Origin: Candidatus Ozemibacter sibiricus
GTDB lineage: Bacteria; Muiribacteriota; Ozemobacteria; Ozemobacterales; Ozemobacteraceae
Length of the DNA: 64,000 nt
Direction: 5' to 3'
Assembly: GCA_003327425.1 (NCBI GenBank)
Contig: QOQW01000010.1
Location: forward strand, 62,001-126,000
The position numbers and the translations under genes are program-made. Below the pieces are notes generated by a model that was given only the letters and a program-made list of their open reading frames with translations, was not told where the DNA came from and made no database searches. Positions 16,640 through 25,700 of this stretch are shown piece by piece. Numbering within the stretch: the first letter of the stretch is position 1; the number at the start of each line of letters is the position of its first letter.

Positions 16640-18892
16640 TTACCGCAGCAGTTGCAGCACGCCCTGCGGCACCAGGTTGGCCTGCGCCAGCATGGCAGTG
16701 CCGGACTGCGACACGATCTGGTTGCGCGTGAACTCGATCATCTCCTGGGCGATGTCGGCATCGCGCAGCCGCGATTCAGCCGAGGTCAGGTTGCTGTGAG
16801 TGTTGCGCAGGTTGTTGATGGCGAACTCGAGCCGATTCTGGAAGGCACCCAGCTTCGAGCGCTCAGCCGACACCTTGTCGATGGCGTCGTTGATCCGACC
16901 CAGGGCCAGGCTGGCCCCCTCGATGCTGGTCATATCGATGACATCGACGCCCAGCGCCTTGGCCGACATGTTCCCCATGTTGACCTTCATGACCTGCCCC
17001 TGATCAGCGCCGATGTGGAACTGGGGCGAATTGGTGACCACATGGGCCCGGATGTTGGAATCACCGAGGCCATCCCCGATGACATTGATGGCGGACAGGC
17101 CGAGTTTGTCGCGCAGGTTGGCCGTATCGGTGGCGGCTCCCACGCTGATGGCGAAGTTCACCCGGCTTTCCGAATAGGTGCCATCGGAATAGGTCAGCCG
17201 GCCCAAAAGGGTCGAGGTGAAAGCCAGGCTATCGCCGACACGATCAGCCCGCACTTCCGACCCACCCGCCGCCAGCGTATTGTTGATATAGGTCAACATG
17301 GCCCCGATCTCGACCATGTCGGCGACCTGGGCGTCATCCGTCGCGGTGTAGATGGAGATGTTACCAACTCCGACGCCCACCCCATTGTTCTGGCCATCGA
17401 CGATGCTGATCGCCACCTGGCCACCCGTCGCGTTTGGATCATACTGGCTGATGCCTTCGAGAACAAACGCTTTGTCTTTGCTGCCGGTCACCGAGGTGTA
17501 GTAGGTCCCATTCCGCATGCCGATCGCCTGCGAGTTGCCGCTCAGATCGATCCGGCTGGAGATACCCGTCGTGGTCGGATTGAACACCAATTTGATCTCT
17601 CCATCGGAGATCTGGGCTTCGAGCCCGCGGAAGTCGGAGTCGGCTCCGACCGCAATCGAGATCTGCGCCGTCAGGGCCCGCTGAATCCCGCGGAGCGTCC
17701 AGCGACCGGCGTTGACGGTGAGGGTCTGCGTTCCGGCATTGGCTCCCGACGAATCGTAGATATTGATGGTGAACGTTGCATTCGCCGCCAAGCTGAGCCC
17801 CGTTTCGATGCCCTTGTAACCCGCGACCTGCCCGGGTTGCGAATCGAACATGACATCGATGCCCGGAATCATGCCGTAGAACCGACTGTCATTGGTCTGC
17901 GCGGTCACCATGTTGCCGAACGGATCCATGGCGGTCCCCTTGATCACGCCGTTGGATGCCGCTCGGATGGTGCCGACGCCCAGAGCCTGGAGCAGTCCCT
18001 GGTCACCAGCGAAGTTGATGACGCCGCGTTCGCCCATGACCCCGGCCGTCACCTGGAAGTAGCCCCCATCATTGCCGGTGGTGGGGTTGATGAACTGGAT
18101 GGTGGCATTCTTCTGATCGAGACCGTTGGCCCCGCGAATGGCCGTGTCGATCTTGTTGACCAGATCGCCGAGAGTGAACCCACCGTCGATGGTGATCTGG
18201 GTCTGTTTCCCCCAGGAATTGAGAGTCAGGGTCTTGGGAGTGGCCAGGATGAACTGCCCGTTGTTGTCATAGAACTGGGCGACTTTATCGAGGGTGGCCG
18301 AGCCATCGGCGAGAGTCCCATCAGAGCGCAGGGTGAAGATCTGAGACCGAAGCATCTGGGCCGCCCCGGCCTGGGCGAGAGCCAGGCTGATCGAGTAGTC
18401 GCCGCCGACCACCTGGCCGGTGACCAGGCCCTGGAAGTACTTCGAGCTTCCGGTGAACAGACCGGTCTGACTGCCGTCCAGCAGTTTCTTGGTATTGAAC
18501 TCGGTGTTGTAGGCGATCCGGTCGATGTCGTTGCGCAGCTGCAGGACTTCCTTCTGGATCTCCAGGCGGTCGTTGGTCGTCAGGGTATCGTTCGAAGCCT
18601 GGATGGCCAGCTCGCGCATGCGCTGCAGAATGCTGTGGGTTTCATTGAGCGCGCCTTCGGCCGATTGGATCATCGAGATCCCGTCCTGGGCGTTCAGTAC
18701 GGCCCGTGACAGCCCCCGGATCTGCCGGCGCAGCTTCTCGCTGATGGCCAGACCGGCGGCATCATCAGCGGCGCGGTTGATGCGAAGACCTGAACTCAGC
18801 TTCTCGATCGATTTCTCGAGGCGGGTCGAGGTCTGCGTGAGAATACCATGGGTCTTGATCGAAAGAACGTTTTGATTGACACAAAGAGACAT
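16640..18892 (-). CDS. flagellin (750 aa)
   Basis: Structural subunit of the filament, exported by the flagellar type III system. The N-terminal D0/D1 region (about 1-160) has SIEKLSSGLRINRAADDAAGLAISEKLR and SMIQSAEGALNETHSILQRMRELA. The C-terminal D1/D0 region (about 650-750) has AERSKLGAFQNRLEFAINNL and SRLRDADIAQEMIEF, ending in LLR. The central 480 residues form large variable outer domains rich in Thr, Ser, Gly and Asn, which are potential glycosylation sites. GGAGG sits 7 nt before the ATG and a CsrA-type hairpin lies just upstream of that. It is preceded by the terminator of the other flagellin gene, so it is its own unit. It lacks cysteine in the conserved ends, as is usual. Confidence 0.95.
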   Translation of the reverse strand: MSLCVNQNVLSIKTHGILTQTSTRLEKSIEKLSSGLRINRAADDAAGLAISEKLRRQIRGLSRAVLNAQDGISMIQSAEGALNETHSILQRMRELAIQASNDTLTTNDRLEIQKEVLQLRNDIDRIAYNTEFNTKKLLDGSQTGLFTGSSKYFQGLVTGQVVGGDYSISLALAQAGAAQMLRSQIFTLRSDGTLADGSATLDKVAQFYDNNGQFILATPKTLTLNSWGKQTQITIDGGFTLGDLVNKIDTAIRGANGLDQKNATIQFINPTTGNDGGYFQVTAGVMGERGVINFAGDQGLLQALGVGTIRAASNGVIKGTAMDPFGNMVTAQTNDSRFYGMIPGIDVMFDSQPGQVAGYKGIETGLSLAANATFTINIYDSSGANAGTQTLTVNAGRWTLRGIQRALTAQISIAVGADSDFRGLEAQISDGEIKLVFNPTTTGISSRIDLSGNSQAIGMRNGTYYTSVTGSKDKAFVLEGISQYDPNATGGQVAISIVDGQNNGVGVGVGNISIYTATDDAQVADMVEIGAMLTYINNTLAAGGSEVRADRVGDSLAFTSTLLGRLTYSDGTYSESRVNFAISVGAATDTANLRDKLGLSAINVIGDGLGDSNIRAHVVTNSPQFHIGADQGQVMKVNMGNMSAKALGVDVIDMTSIEGASLALGRINDAIDKVSAERSKLGAFQNRLEFAINNLRNTHSNLTSAESRLRDADIAQEMIEFTRNQIVSQSGTAMLAQANLVPQGVLQLLR

Positions 18893-18915
18893 GCTCTTTC
18901 CTCCTTGACTTTCCT

Positions 18916-18937
18916 CTCCGTACGTCCTTGTACGGAG
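18916..18937 (-). promoter_or_regulatory. CsrA-binding hairpin in the flagellin 2 leader
   Basis: Read on the minus strand, CTCCGTAC and GTACGGAG form a perfect 8-bp stem that presents AAGGAC in a 6-nt loop. The core GUACAAGGACGU matches the CsrA SELEX consensus RUACARGGAUGU at 11 of 12 positions. It lies 11 nt upstream of the GGAGG ribosome site, which itself contains a second GGA. csrA and fliW are encoded 3 kb upstream. Translational repression of flagellin by CsrA, relieved by FliW, is the expected outcome. Confidence 0.75.
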
Positions 18938-19030
18938 TCACACAACCACCCAGGACTCTTAGCGGTCGGCCAGCACCCCCTTTCGAGTTTTTCCAGTCAT
19001 CAAGACAGGGTTTCCCGTTTCCTATTCAGG

Positions 19031-19058
19031 GTATCGACCTCTTGGATCGGAAAGTTTC
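19031..19058 (-). promoter_or_regulatory. possible sigma-28-type promoter of flagellin 2
   Basis: Minus strand GAAACTTT (-35-like; consensus TAAAGTTT) and GTCGATAC (-10-like; consensus GCCGATAA), giving GAAA-N16-GTCGATAC. The N16 spacing equals that seen upstream of flgM and flgK in this window. The match is imperfect, so this is tentative. Confidence 0.35.
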
Positions 19059-19167
19059 CCGGCATAAACATGGCTTTTCAGGCAAATTTGGCAAAAGAAA
19101 GATATAGACAGGCGTTTTTGCTCTGAACCAACTATTTTGCGGCCATTTTCTTTCTTTTTCGATCGCC

Positions 19168-19213
19168 AAAAACTTCCGGCGGCCCTCAGGGAGCTACCCC
19201 CAGAGGGCCGCCG
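19168..19213 (-). terminator. intrinsic terminator of flagellin 1
   Basis: A perfect 11-bp stem (19177-19187 with 19203-19213) is followed on the minus strand by TTTTT at 19172-19168. It separates the two flagellin transcription units. Confidence 0.87.
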
Positions 19214-19240
19214 AGAAGCTGATGGAACGGGAGGTGACCG

Positions 19241-21838
19241 TTACCGCAAGAGATCGAGCACCCGTTGGGAGGTCACGTTGGCTTGCGCCAGCATGGCGTT
19301 GCTCGATTGCTGGAGCACCTGGAACCTGGTCAGTTCGATGACCTCGCGAGCCATGTCGACGTCGCGGATGCGGGAGTCGGAAGCCGCCATGTTCTGCAGG
19401 GCGACGTTCAGACTGTTGTTCGTATACTCCATCCGGTTCTGGATGGCGCCCAGCTTGGCTCGTTCAGAGGAAATGCGCTGCAGCGCCTTGTCGATCAGCC
19501 CGATCGCCTCTTCCGCCACCCGGATGTTGGTCAGATCGAGGTCTTCGATGCCCAGGGCCCGGCAGTCGGTCCGGATGATGTTCGATTTCGCCGTGTGCCC
19601 TTGGTTTGGGCCGATCTGGAATTGGATGAAGGCATCCCGGATATGCATCGTGAATTTATACTGCCCGGTGCCATTGTCGTAGGTCTGGGGAATGACGCTC
19701 CAGACGCTCCGGATGGTATTGGCCGAATTGGGATCGCCCAGATCAGTGAAAGTGATGGAGCCATTCTCGCCCGGGGTGGTAGCGTAGAATCGCAAGGTCT
19801 GGGTACCCGTTTCGATCTCCACCGCCATCTTGGCCCCGGGCACCTGATTGACCGCATTGTTGTACAAGTTGGCGATGCTGGCCAAGGTGCGGAACGAACC
19901 ACCGGTCGCCGGATCGCCGGCGGCCACCGTCAGCGAAACGGCAGTGCCGTTTTCATCGACCGTCAAGAAGTGCAGGTCATCGGTCGGACTGGTCCCGCCG
20001 ACCACGTAGCCGAAGTTGGTCTTGGTCTGATCGTAGGCGAAATTCTGGATGACGGGAGAACCATTCACGGCGGCAATGGCTTGCCCATTGTACAGGCGGA
20101 TATCAGTCAGAGGTGCACCCAAGCCGAGATCGACAATGCTGAATCCTGAGTAGATACCGGTTTCGAGAGATTGCAGCTGCAAGACCCCGCCGACGTCATA
20201 GGCTTTGATCAAAAGCCCGCCCATCTGCAGATTGATGGCTTCGGCGATCGATTTGACCCCGCCCGCCGAGTAGTTGGCGTTGAGGGTGATGTTGATGATG
20301 TTGGTCGGATCGTGCCGATCAGCGATGGCGAACCCCAGGTTGTTGACGCTGAAGTCGAACACGCTGACGACGCCCAGCCCCTTCAGGGTGCCTGGCGTTC
20401 CGCCGCTGCCCGTGTACCGTCCGGTGGCAATGCCCAGTTCGGTCGACCCGGTGTAGTTGGCGATGCTGACGTAGGCCGAACTGCCCGTGTTGGTGGTGTA
20501 GAACTCGATGGCATAGGAATCGTTGACCCGGGCCCGCGCGAAGCTGCCGCCGCTGATGAGCGTCGCATTGATGATGGAAGCCACCTGGGACATGGCGAAA
20601 TCGCCACTGGGAATGTTCACGGTGACCGGAACCGCCGATCCGCCGGTGCGCGAGTCGGCCACCGTGAATTGGATGGGCAGGCTGATGCGCACGCCAAGAG
20701 TGGCGGAAGCCGTTCTCGCGTAGGCGTTGGTCGGCGGCTGGAAGACCAGATCGAGCCCCTCGATCAACCCGCTGGCGCGATGGCCCGCGATCTGGGTGTT
20801 GATGATCTTGCGCGAGCCGGGGGGCATCCCCAGATTGACCACCGCGATCGAATAGACCGGATCCACCGGCGCGATGACTTCCTGGAACCCCAGCGCCTTG
20901 ACCAGGCTTTCCTCCCCGGTGAAGTTGACTCGACCGACCTTGCCATTCTTGCCCGAGGTCACGGCCATCTGGCCATTGTTTTCGCCATAGTCGTAGAAGA
21001 TGGCCGACGAGGCCTCGAAATGGAGACCGTTGCCCAGCTGGTCGGTCGTCATGGCGGCCTGGATCCGCTGGGCCAGCTGGTTGAGCGTCAGATCCTTGCT
21101 GACCGTCAGGGCGCCTTGGTGATTATCCCCTTGAATGTACAAGGTCTGCGGCAAGTCGAGGATGAAATACCCGTTCTGGTCGTAGAAATTCGAAATCGAC
21201 TGCAGCGTGGTGCTGCCCGAAGCGATCTGGCCATCGGTGCGGACGAAGATGGCCGAGCGCTGCACCTGGGCGGTCCCCTTCAACTGCCGAGGGCCGTAGG
21301 GGGTCATCTCCTCTTTGGGCATGACCATGACCGAAAAATCAGAGAAGGTGAGGACCGCGCCGGTCACCACCCCATCGAGGTTCTTCGGACTGCTCGTCGA
21401 GACGTTGGCCGTCCCGCTGCCATCCAGCAATTTCTTGGTGTTGAACTCGGTGCCCCAGGAGATGCGGTTGATATCCTCCTTCAGTTGCGCGATCTCTTTC
21501 TGGATCTCGAGGCGATCGGTGGTGGTCAAGGTGTCGTTGGACGCCTGGATCGCCAGTTCCCGCATGCGCTGCAACATGGCATGGATCTCATTGAGGGCCC
21601 CTTCCGCCGTCTGGATGAGGCTGATGCCATCCTGGACGTTCATGATGGCCCGGTTGATGCCCCGGACCTGGGTCCTCAGCTTCTCCGAGATGGTGAGCCC
21701 GGCCGCGTCATCTGCCGCTTTGTTGATGCGAAGCCCCGAGGACAGGCGCTCGATCGAGCCCGACAACCGGCTGTCATTGAACGCCAGGTTCATGTGGGCG
21801 TTGAGGGCGGTGACGTTGGTATTAATGCGCAGGGCCAT
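19241..21838 (-). CDS. flagellin (865 aa)
   Basis: Second filament subunit, longer than its neighbour. The N-terminal D0/D1 region (about 1-165) begins MALRINTNVTALNAHMNLA and contains IERLSSGLRINKAADDAAG. The C-terminal region has ERAKLGAIQNRMEYTNNSL and SDSRIRDVDMAREVIELTR, ending DLLR. About 600 central residues form outer domains. The region is beta-rich, with many Thr, Ser, Gly and Asn. It parallels the 750-aa flagellin in part (FYDQNGYFILDLPQTL against FYDNNGQFILATPKTL), so the two are paralogues. GGAGG lies 6 nt before the ATG. The gene has its own terminator and follows csrA. Whether both are used together or under different conditions is not visible. Confidence 0.95.
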   Translation of the reverse strand: MALRINTNVTALNAHMNLAFNDSRLSGSIERLSSGLRINKAADDAAGLTISEKLRTQVRGINRAIMNVQDGISLIQTAEGALNEIHAMLQRMRELAIQASNDTLTTTDRLEIQKEIAQLKEDINRISWGTEFNTKKLLDGSGTANVSTSSPKNLDGVVTGAVLTFSDFSVMVMPKEEMTPYGPRQLKGTAQVQRSAIFVRTDGQIASGSTTLQSISNFYDQNGYFILDLPQTLYIQGDNHQGALTVSKDLTLNQLAQRIQAAMTTDQLGNGLHFEASSAIFYDYGENNGQMAVTSGKNGKVGRVNFTGEESLVKALGFQEVIAPVDPVYSIAVVNLGMPPGSRKIINTQIAGHRASGLIEGLDLVFQPPTNAYARTASATLGVRISLPIQFTVADSRTGGSAVPVTVNIPSGDFAMSQVASIINATLISGGSFARARVNDSYAIEFYTTNTGSSAYVSIANYTGSTELGIATGRYTGSGGTPGTLKGLGVVSVFDFSVNNLGFAIADRHDPTNIINITLNANYSAGGVKSIAEAINLQMGGLLIKAYDVGGVLQLQSLETGIYSGFSIVDLGLGAPLTDIRLYNGQAIAAVNGSPVIQNFAYDQTKTNFGYVVGGTSPTDDLHFLTVDENGTAVSLTVAAGDPATGGSFRTLASIANLYNNAVNQVPGAKMAVEIETGTQTLRFYATTPGENGSITFTDLGDPNSANTIRSVWSVIPQTYDNGTGQYKFTMHIRDAFIQFQIGPNQGHTAKSNIIRTDCRALGIEDLDLTNIRVAEEAIGLIDKALQRISSERAKLGAIQNRMEYTNNSLNVALQNMAASDSRIRDVDMAREVIELTRFQVLQQSSNAMLAQANVTSQRVLDLLR

Positions 21839-21857
21839 GGTTTGCCTCCATACGTAT

Positions 21858-21899
21858 CAGGGTGACTTATCTCTCCTTATGTGGGGCTTATTCACCCTG
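21858..21899 (-). promoter_or_regulatory. leader hairpin with GGA loop before flagellin 1
   Basis: CAGGGTGA and TCACCCTG (8-bp perfect inverted repeat) enclose a loop with AUAAGGAGAG, and a second GGA lies in the ribosome site GUAUGGAGG 5 nt beyond the stem. Two GGA sites, one overlapping the ribosome site, is the layout of the Bacillus hag leader bound by CsrA. CsrA binding here is inferred. Confidence 0.5.
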
Positions 21900-21909
21900 T
21901 CCTAATATC

Positions 21910-21938
21910 CCATCGGACTTCGTGGACCTCATCCATTA
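21910..21938 (-). promoter_or_regulatory. weak sigma-28-like promoter candidate for flagellin 1
   Basis: TAAT-N17-TCCGATGG on the minus strand, about 70 nt before the start codon. The -10 keeps CCGAT but the rest and the spacing are off consensus. Low confidence. Confidence 0.28.
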
Positions 21939-22012
21939 GGGCGAATTCCGATGGTTAAATCCGTTTATTAGGTTTTTTCTCGTCGTTCCTTCATTTTTCG
22001 TGCAGTACGGAA

Positions 22013-22264
22013 CTACTTTGACTTTTTCTCCAGATTTTTGAGGATTTCCTGGGGCAGGGCCTTGAGGGCGTCCAGGTTCTTGGTCTTGGCCGCGAGACGA
22101 TTCTCGCGCTGAATCTCTTCGTAGACCTCCCAACGATGGACCTTGACCGACTTGGGAGCGTTGATGCCGATCTTGACCTGGTCTTTCCCGATGTCGACCA
22201 GGACGATCTCGATGTCGTCCCCGATGATGATCTTCTCGTTGATCCGGCGTGTCAGTACCAGCAT
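22013..22264 (-). CDS. csrA: carbon storage regulator / translational regulator CsrA
   Basis: Small dimeric RNA-binding protein that binds GGA loops near ribosome sites and blocks translation. In flagellated bacteria with FliW it represses flagellin. 83 aa. It begins [20 protein letters not shown] and continues [23 protein letters not shown], the complete CsrA fold including the RNA-contacting first strand (LTRR) and the later VHR segment. A 30-residue charged C-terminal extension is longer than in enteric CsrA, a feature of FliW-partnered CsrA. Its start codon overlaps the fliW stop (TGATG). It lies directly upstream of the flagellin genes, whose leaders carry GGA hairpins. Confidence 0.96.
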   Translation of the reverse strand: MLVLTRRINEKIIIGDDIEIVLVDIGKDQVKIGINAPKSVKVHRWEVYEEIQRENRLAAKTKNLDALKALPQEILKNLEKKSK

Positions 22265-22782
22265 CAGCCCCGGCCCTCCTTCTTCGGAGAGTCGGTCGAG
22301 GCAGGCGCGTCCGCCGGAGGTTGAGCGGCAGCCGCCAGGCGGCGGGCCCGGTCTTCCATGGCAGCCAGGATGCTGGTTTTCAGCGAATGAGCGGGATTGT
22401 TCGAGATGATCTGGCGGCCGCGTCGTGTCTTGACATTGATCACCAGGGGCCCCTGGAGATTGGCCGTCATGTCGCGAGGGTTGTCGGGAATGGTGACGAT
22501 GGCGTACAGCACGATATCCTCGACGGCTTGCACGCCGAGGAATTCGACATCGGCATCGCTGATTTCGAGATCGTAGGCGAACATGAACTGGAGCGGTTCG
22601 ATGATGACGAACGCCAGGTCGCCCTTGTCGAGGCATTGCAGCCAGCGGAACGGCCCTCCATCCTGGGTATTGAGAATGACGAACCGGTGAGCGTCTTCGA
22701 ATCCCAGGAGCCCTTCGGAAAACTCGACGATCTCCTCTGGGGCGACCTCGATCTCCCCGAAGCGCGTGGTGGTGATCTTCAT
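22264..22782 (-). CDS. fliW: flagellar assembly factor FliW
   Basis: Binds CsrA as an antagonist and flagellin as a partner, coupling flagellin export to flagellin translation. 172 aa. Typical sequence: [21 protein letters not shown], then [33 protein letters not shown] and [21 protein letters not shown], followed by [16 protein letters not shown]. The last 25 residues are a disordered Ala/Pro/Lys tail beyond the usual end. It follows flgL at a 16-nt gap and overlaps csrA by one base, so the two are translated together. Confidence 0.96.
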   Translation of the reverse strand: MKITTTRFGEIEVAPEEIVEFSEGLLGFEDAHRFVILNTQDGGPFRWLQCLDKGDLAFVIIEPLQFMFAYDLEISDADVEFLGVQAVEDIVLYAIVTIPDNPRDMTANLQGPLVINVKTRRGRQIISNNPAHSLKTSILAAMEDRARRLAAAAQPPADAPASTDSPKKEGRG

Positions 22783-22798
22783 ACCTGACCGTTCTCCG

Positions 22799-25700
22799 CT
22801 ATTTGAGGAATTCCATCAGCGTGGTCTGCATGATCTGGGCCCCGCTTTGCAGGGCTGCCCGGAAGGCAGTCTCGAGCATGGTCATCCGCGTGATGGCTTC
22901 CGTCATATCAACATTTTCGACCACATCAAGCAGTTTATTTAGATGCAAATTGATGTTGTCGCGTTTTTCCTGCGCGGCCGTGGCCCGATTCGTCTTGACG
23001 CCGACCTCGGCATGGAATTTCAAGACCCGCTCGATATCCTCCTGGATGAACTTGATGCTCTGCTCCGAAATGGCTTTGGCATCATTGCGCAGCAGGTTGT
23101 CCCGCAGATCGGCCAGGGTCGAGAAGATGCTGCGCGAGCCGCCCAGACCGAGCGCCGAGGCCGGCGCCGGCTCGCCGGGTTCCAGTTCCCTGACCTTGAT
23201 GAAGGGCTGATCTTTCGTGTTGGTCAGGTTCAACCGCTTGCCGTCGGGGTTGATCCAGGCCGCGAGGTTGAACCGGTAATCGCTCCGCGAGAACCGATCG
23301 AGCAGCTCCCCGATCGTCTTGACACCGGTCAGATCGATCTCGCCAGAAAATTCGCCGCTCTGCACGAACACCTTGCCCAGGGGCACCCCGCCCTCATTGA
23401 CCCGCAACGCCGAAATGCGGGTCGAATCGCGCAACCCGGGATCGACATCCCGGCCGATCAACCGGGTATCGAGCGTCCAGCCCGCGATGCCCAGGTCGGC
23501 CGCGGTCGTCGAGTCGACGTCGATGATCTCGAGCCTGCCCGTCGCCCCGTGATTCTTGTCGATGATCTCCAGGCCGTTGCGGGCGGCATTGATGCGGGCT
23601 TCGATGTACAGTCCGTTCCCCGGATCATTGAGCCGTTGCAGCACATCGTCGATGGTCACGCACCCCCGCAGATCGATGGCCTTGAAATGCCCTGCCTTGT
23701 CGGTGATGCGGATGGTACCGAGATTCACGCCTTGATTCGCGGTCCGGCTGCAGTTGAGGGCGGCCAGCTCGGTATCGCCTTCGACGGCCGGGTTCAGATC
23801 GATCCCCCCGATGAGGGTGGGCAGCGCCTTCAGAAAGATCGGCGCTCCGGTGATGGTGCCTTTGGCGAAGCGGCTGGCCCCGACGATGAACCCCAGGTCG
23901 CGCGCGGTATTGGTCTGTTCTTCGATCTGCAGCCCCGGCGCTCCGGCCGCGCTGCGGACGACGAACCGGTTGTTGACCTCGTCGAACGTCGCCTGGAACT
24001 TCTCGAGCGCGTTGATCCGGTCGAGCACATCCTGGATGGTTCTCGCCCCCGTCAGATCGACCGGCACCGGCTGGCCATCGGCCCCGCGGATGGTGATCAG
24101 GGCCGGTTCGGGGGGCGGGTTGAGATCGGCCAGGAGCGAAGCGGTGGTCAGCCCTGGCGGTTGCAGCGATTCCCCGATCAGGGTCGAGCCCTGAGTGGAT
24201 CCGAGCAAGCCGAGCCGCCGCGCCATGGTGGTGATGTCGCGCACGGCGATCGGCTCCCCGTCGGGGAGGCCGCTGATGGCGAACGATTTGCCGGCCACCG
24301 GGGTGGTGTTGTCGATGACCACGATACGGTTGTTGGGCGCATCGAATGAGGCGGTCTGCCGGCCGCCGGTGCCCAGATTGATGGCATCGATGACATCCTG
24401 CACGGTGACCGCCGCCGACAGGTCGAGGCGGGAGTTGATGCCGTCGCGACCCGTGATGTTGATCACGCCCAGATGCACACCCTGGCCGCCCTTCAGCGCC
24501 GACAGGGGCGTGCCCAGACCGGTCATCTGCGGATCGCTGAACCCGTTGATGATGTTGGTCGAACCGGCGTCCTGCCACAACCCGAGGTCGGCCGCCGTAT
24601 CCAGGCGGCCATTCACCTCGCGGATCTGGAAATGCACCCCCGGCACCGGCGTCGTGTTGTCGGTGATGACCATCCGCTTGGTCGCGGTGTCGAAGGTCGC
24701 CGTCTGGCGGCCGCCGGTGTCGTTGTTGATGGCGTCGATGACATCTTTGATGGTGATGGCGTTGCGCAGATCGACGATGACCGACACCCCGTCGCTGCCC
24801 GTGATGCTGAGGAACCCCTTCTCGACCCCCTTCCCGCCGTTGAGCGCGCTCAGCGGCGTGGTCTCGGCCTGAATGACGGGATCGAACGTGGAGATGATGG
24901 TGGTACCGGGCCAGGCGTCCTTCAACAGGCCCAGATCGGCCGCGGTGTGTGCCGGCAGGTCTTTGATATACAGCTGATTCTTCTTCGAAGACACCGTGAA
25001 TTCGCCGGTACCGCCGGTCTTGTCGGTGATCTCGAGCCGTCGATGGATCATGTCGTATTTCGCTTCGAGGGCGGTTCCCCCATCGACAGCATTGATCCGG
25101 TTGATGACATCCTGGACGGTGACGGCGTCGGTGAGATCGATGCGACGGTTGAGGCCATCGCGCGTATTGATGCTGAGGAAGCCGAGATCGACCCCGCGCC
25201 CGCCGTTGAGACGCGACAACGGAACGTTGACCCCATCCATGGCCGGGTCGGACAGCCCGACCAGCACGTTGGTCCGTCCGGCGCTGCGATAGATGCCCAG
25301 GTCGACCGCCGTATTGGACGGCACCTCTTCGATGCCGGCCTCGAACGAGCCAGTGCGGCCGATCTGATGGAGCACATCATCCAGGCGATGGGCGTAGGTC
25401 AGGTCGATCCGGTGGTCGATGCCGTTGGCGTCGGTGATGATGATGATCCCAGGCTGCACGCCTTTCCCGCCATTGAGCATGGCCAGGGGGAGGTTGCCAT
25501 TGAGCGGCGGCATGGCCGTGCTGAAGGACGGCTGGGGCACGATGGGTTGGCCGCGGAAGAACAGTTCGGCGCCCGTGATGTTCTTGGTCAGCAGCACCCC
25601 CTTCTCGATCTCGGTGGCCATTTTCTTGTTGTCACCGGCATAGATGACATCGAGCACGTGCTGCAGGTTCAACGCCGGCCGGGTGGTGCCATCGGGGAAC

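Larger units (their letters stand above)
18893..19240. other. intergenic region between the two flagellin genes
   Basis: 348 bp, notably AT-richer than the surroundings. It holds the terminator of flagellin 1 (19168-19213), a possible sigma-28-type promoter (19031-19058), a roughly 130-nt leader and the CsrA-type hairpin of flagellin 2. No small gene is evident. Confidence 0.7.
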
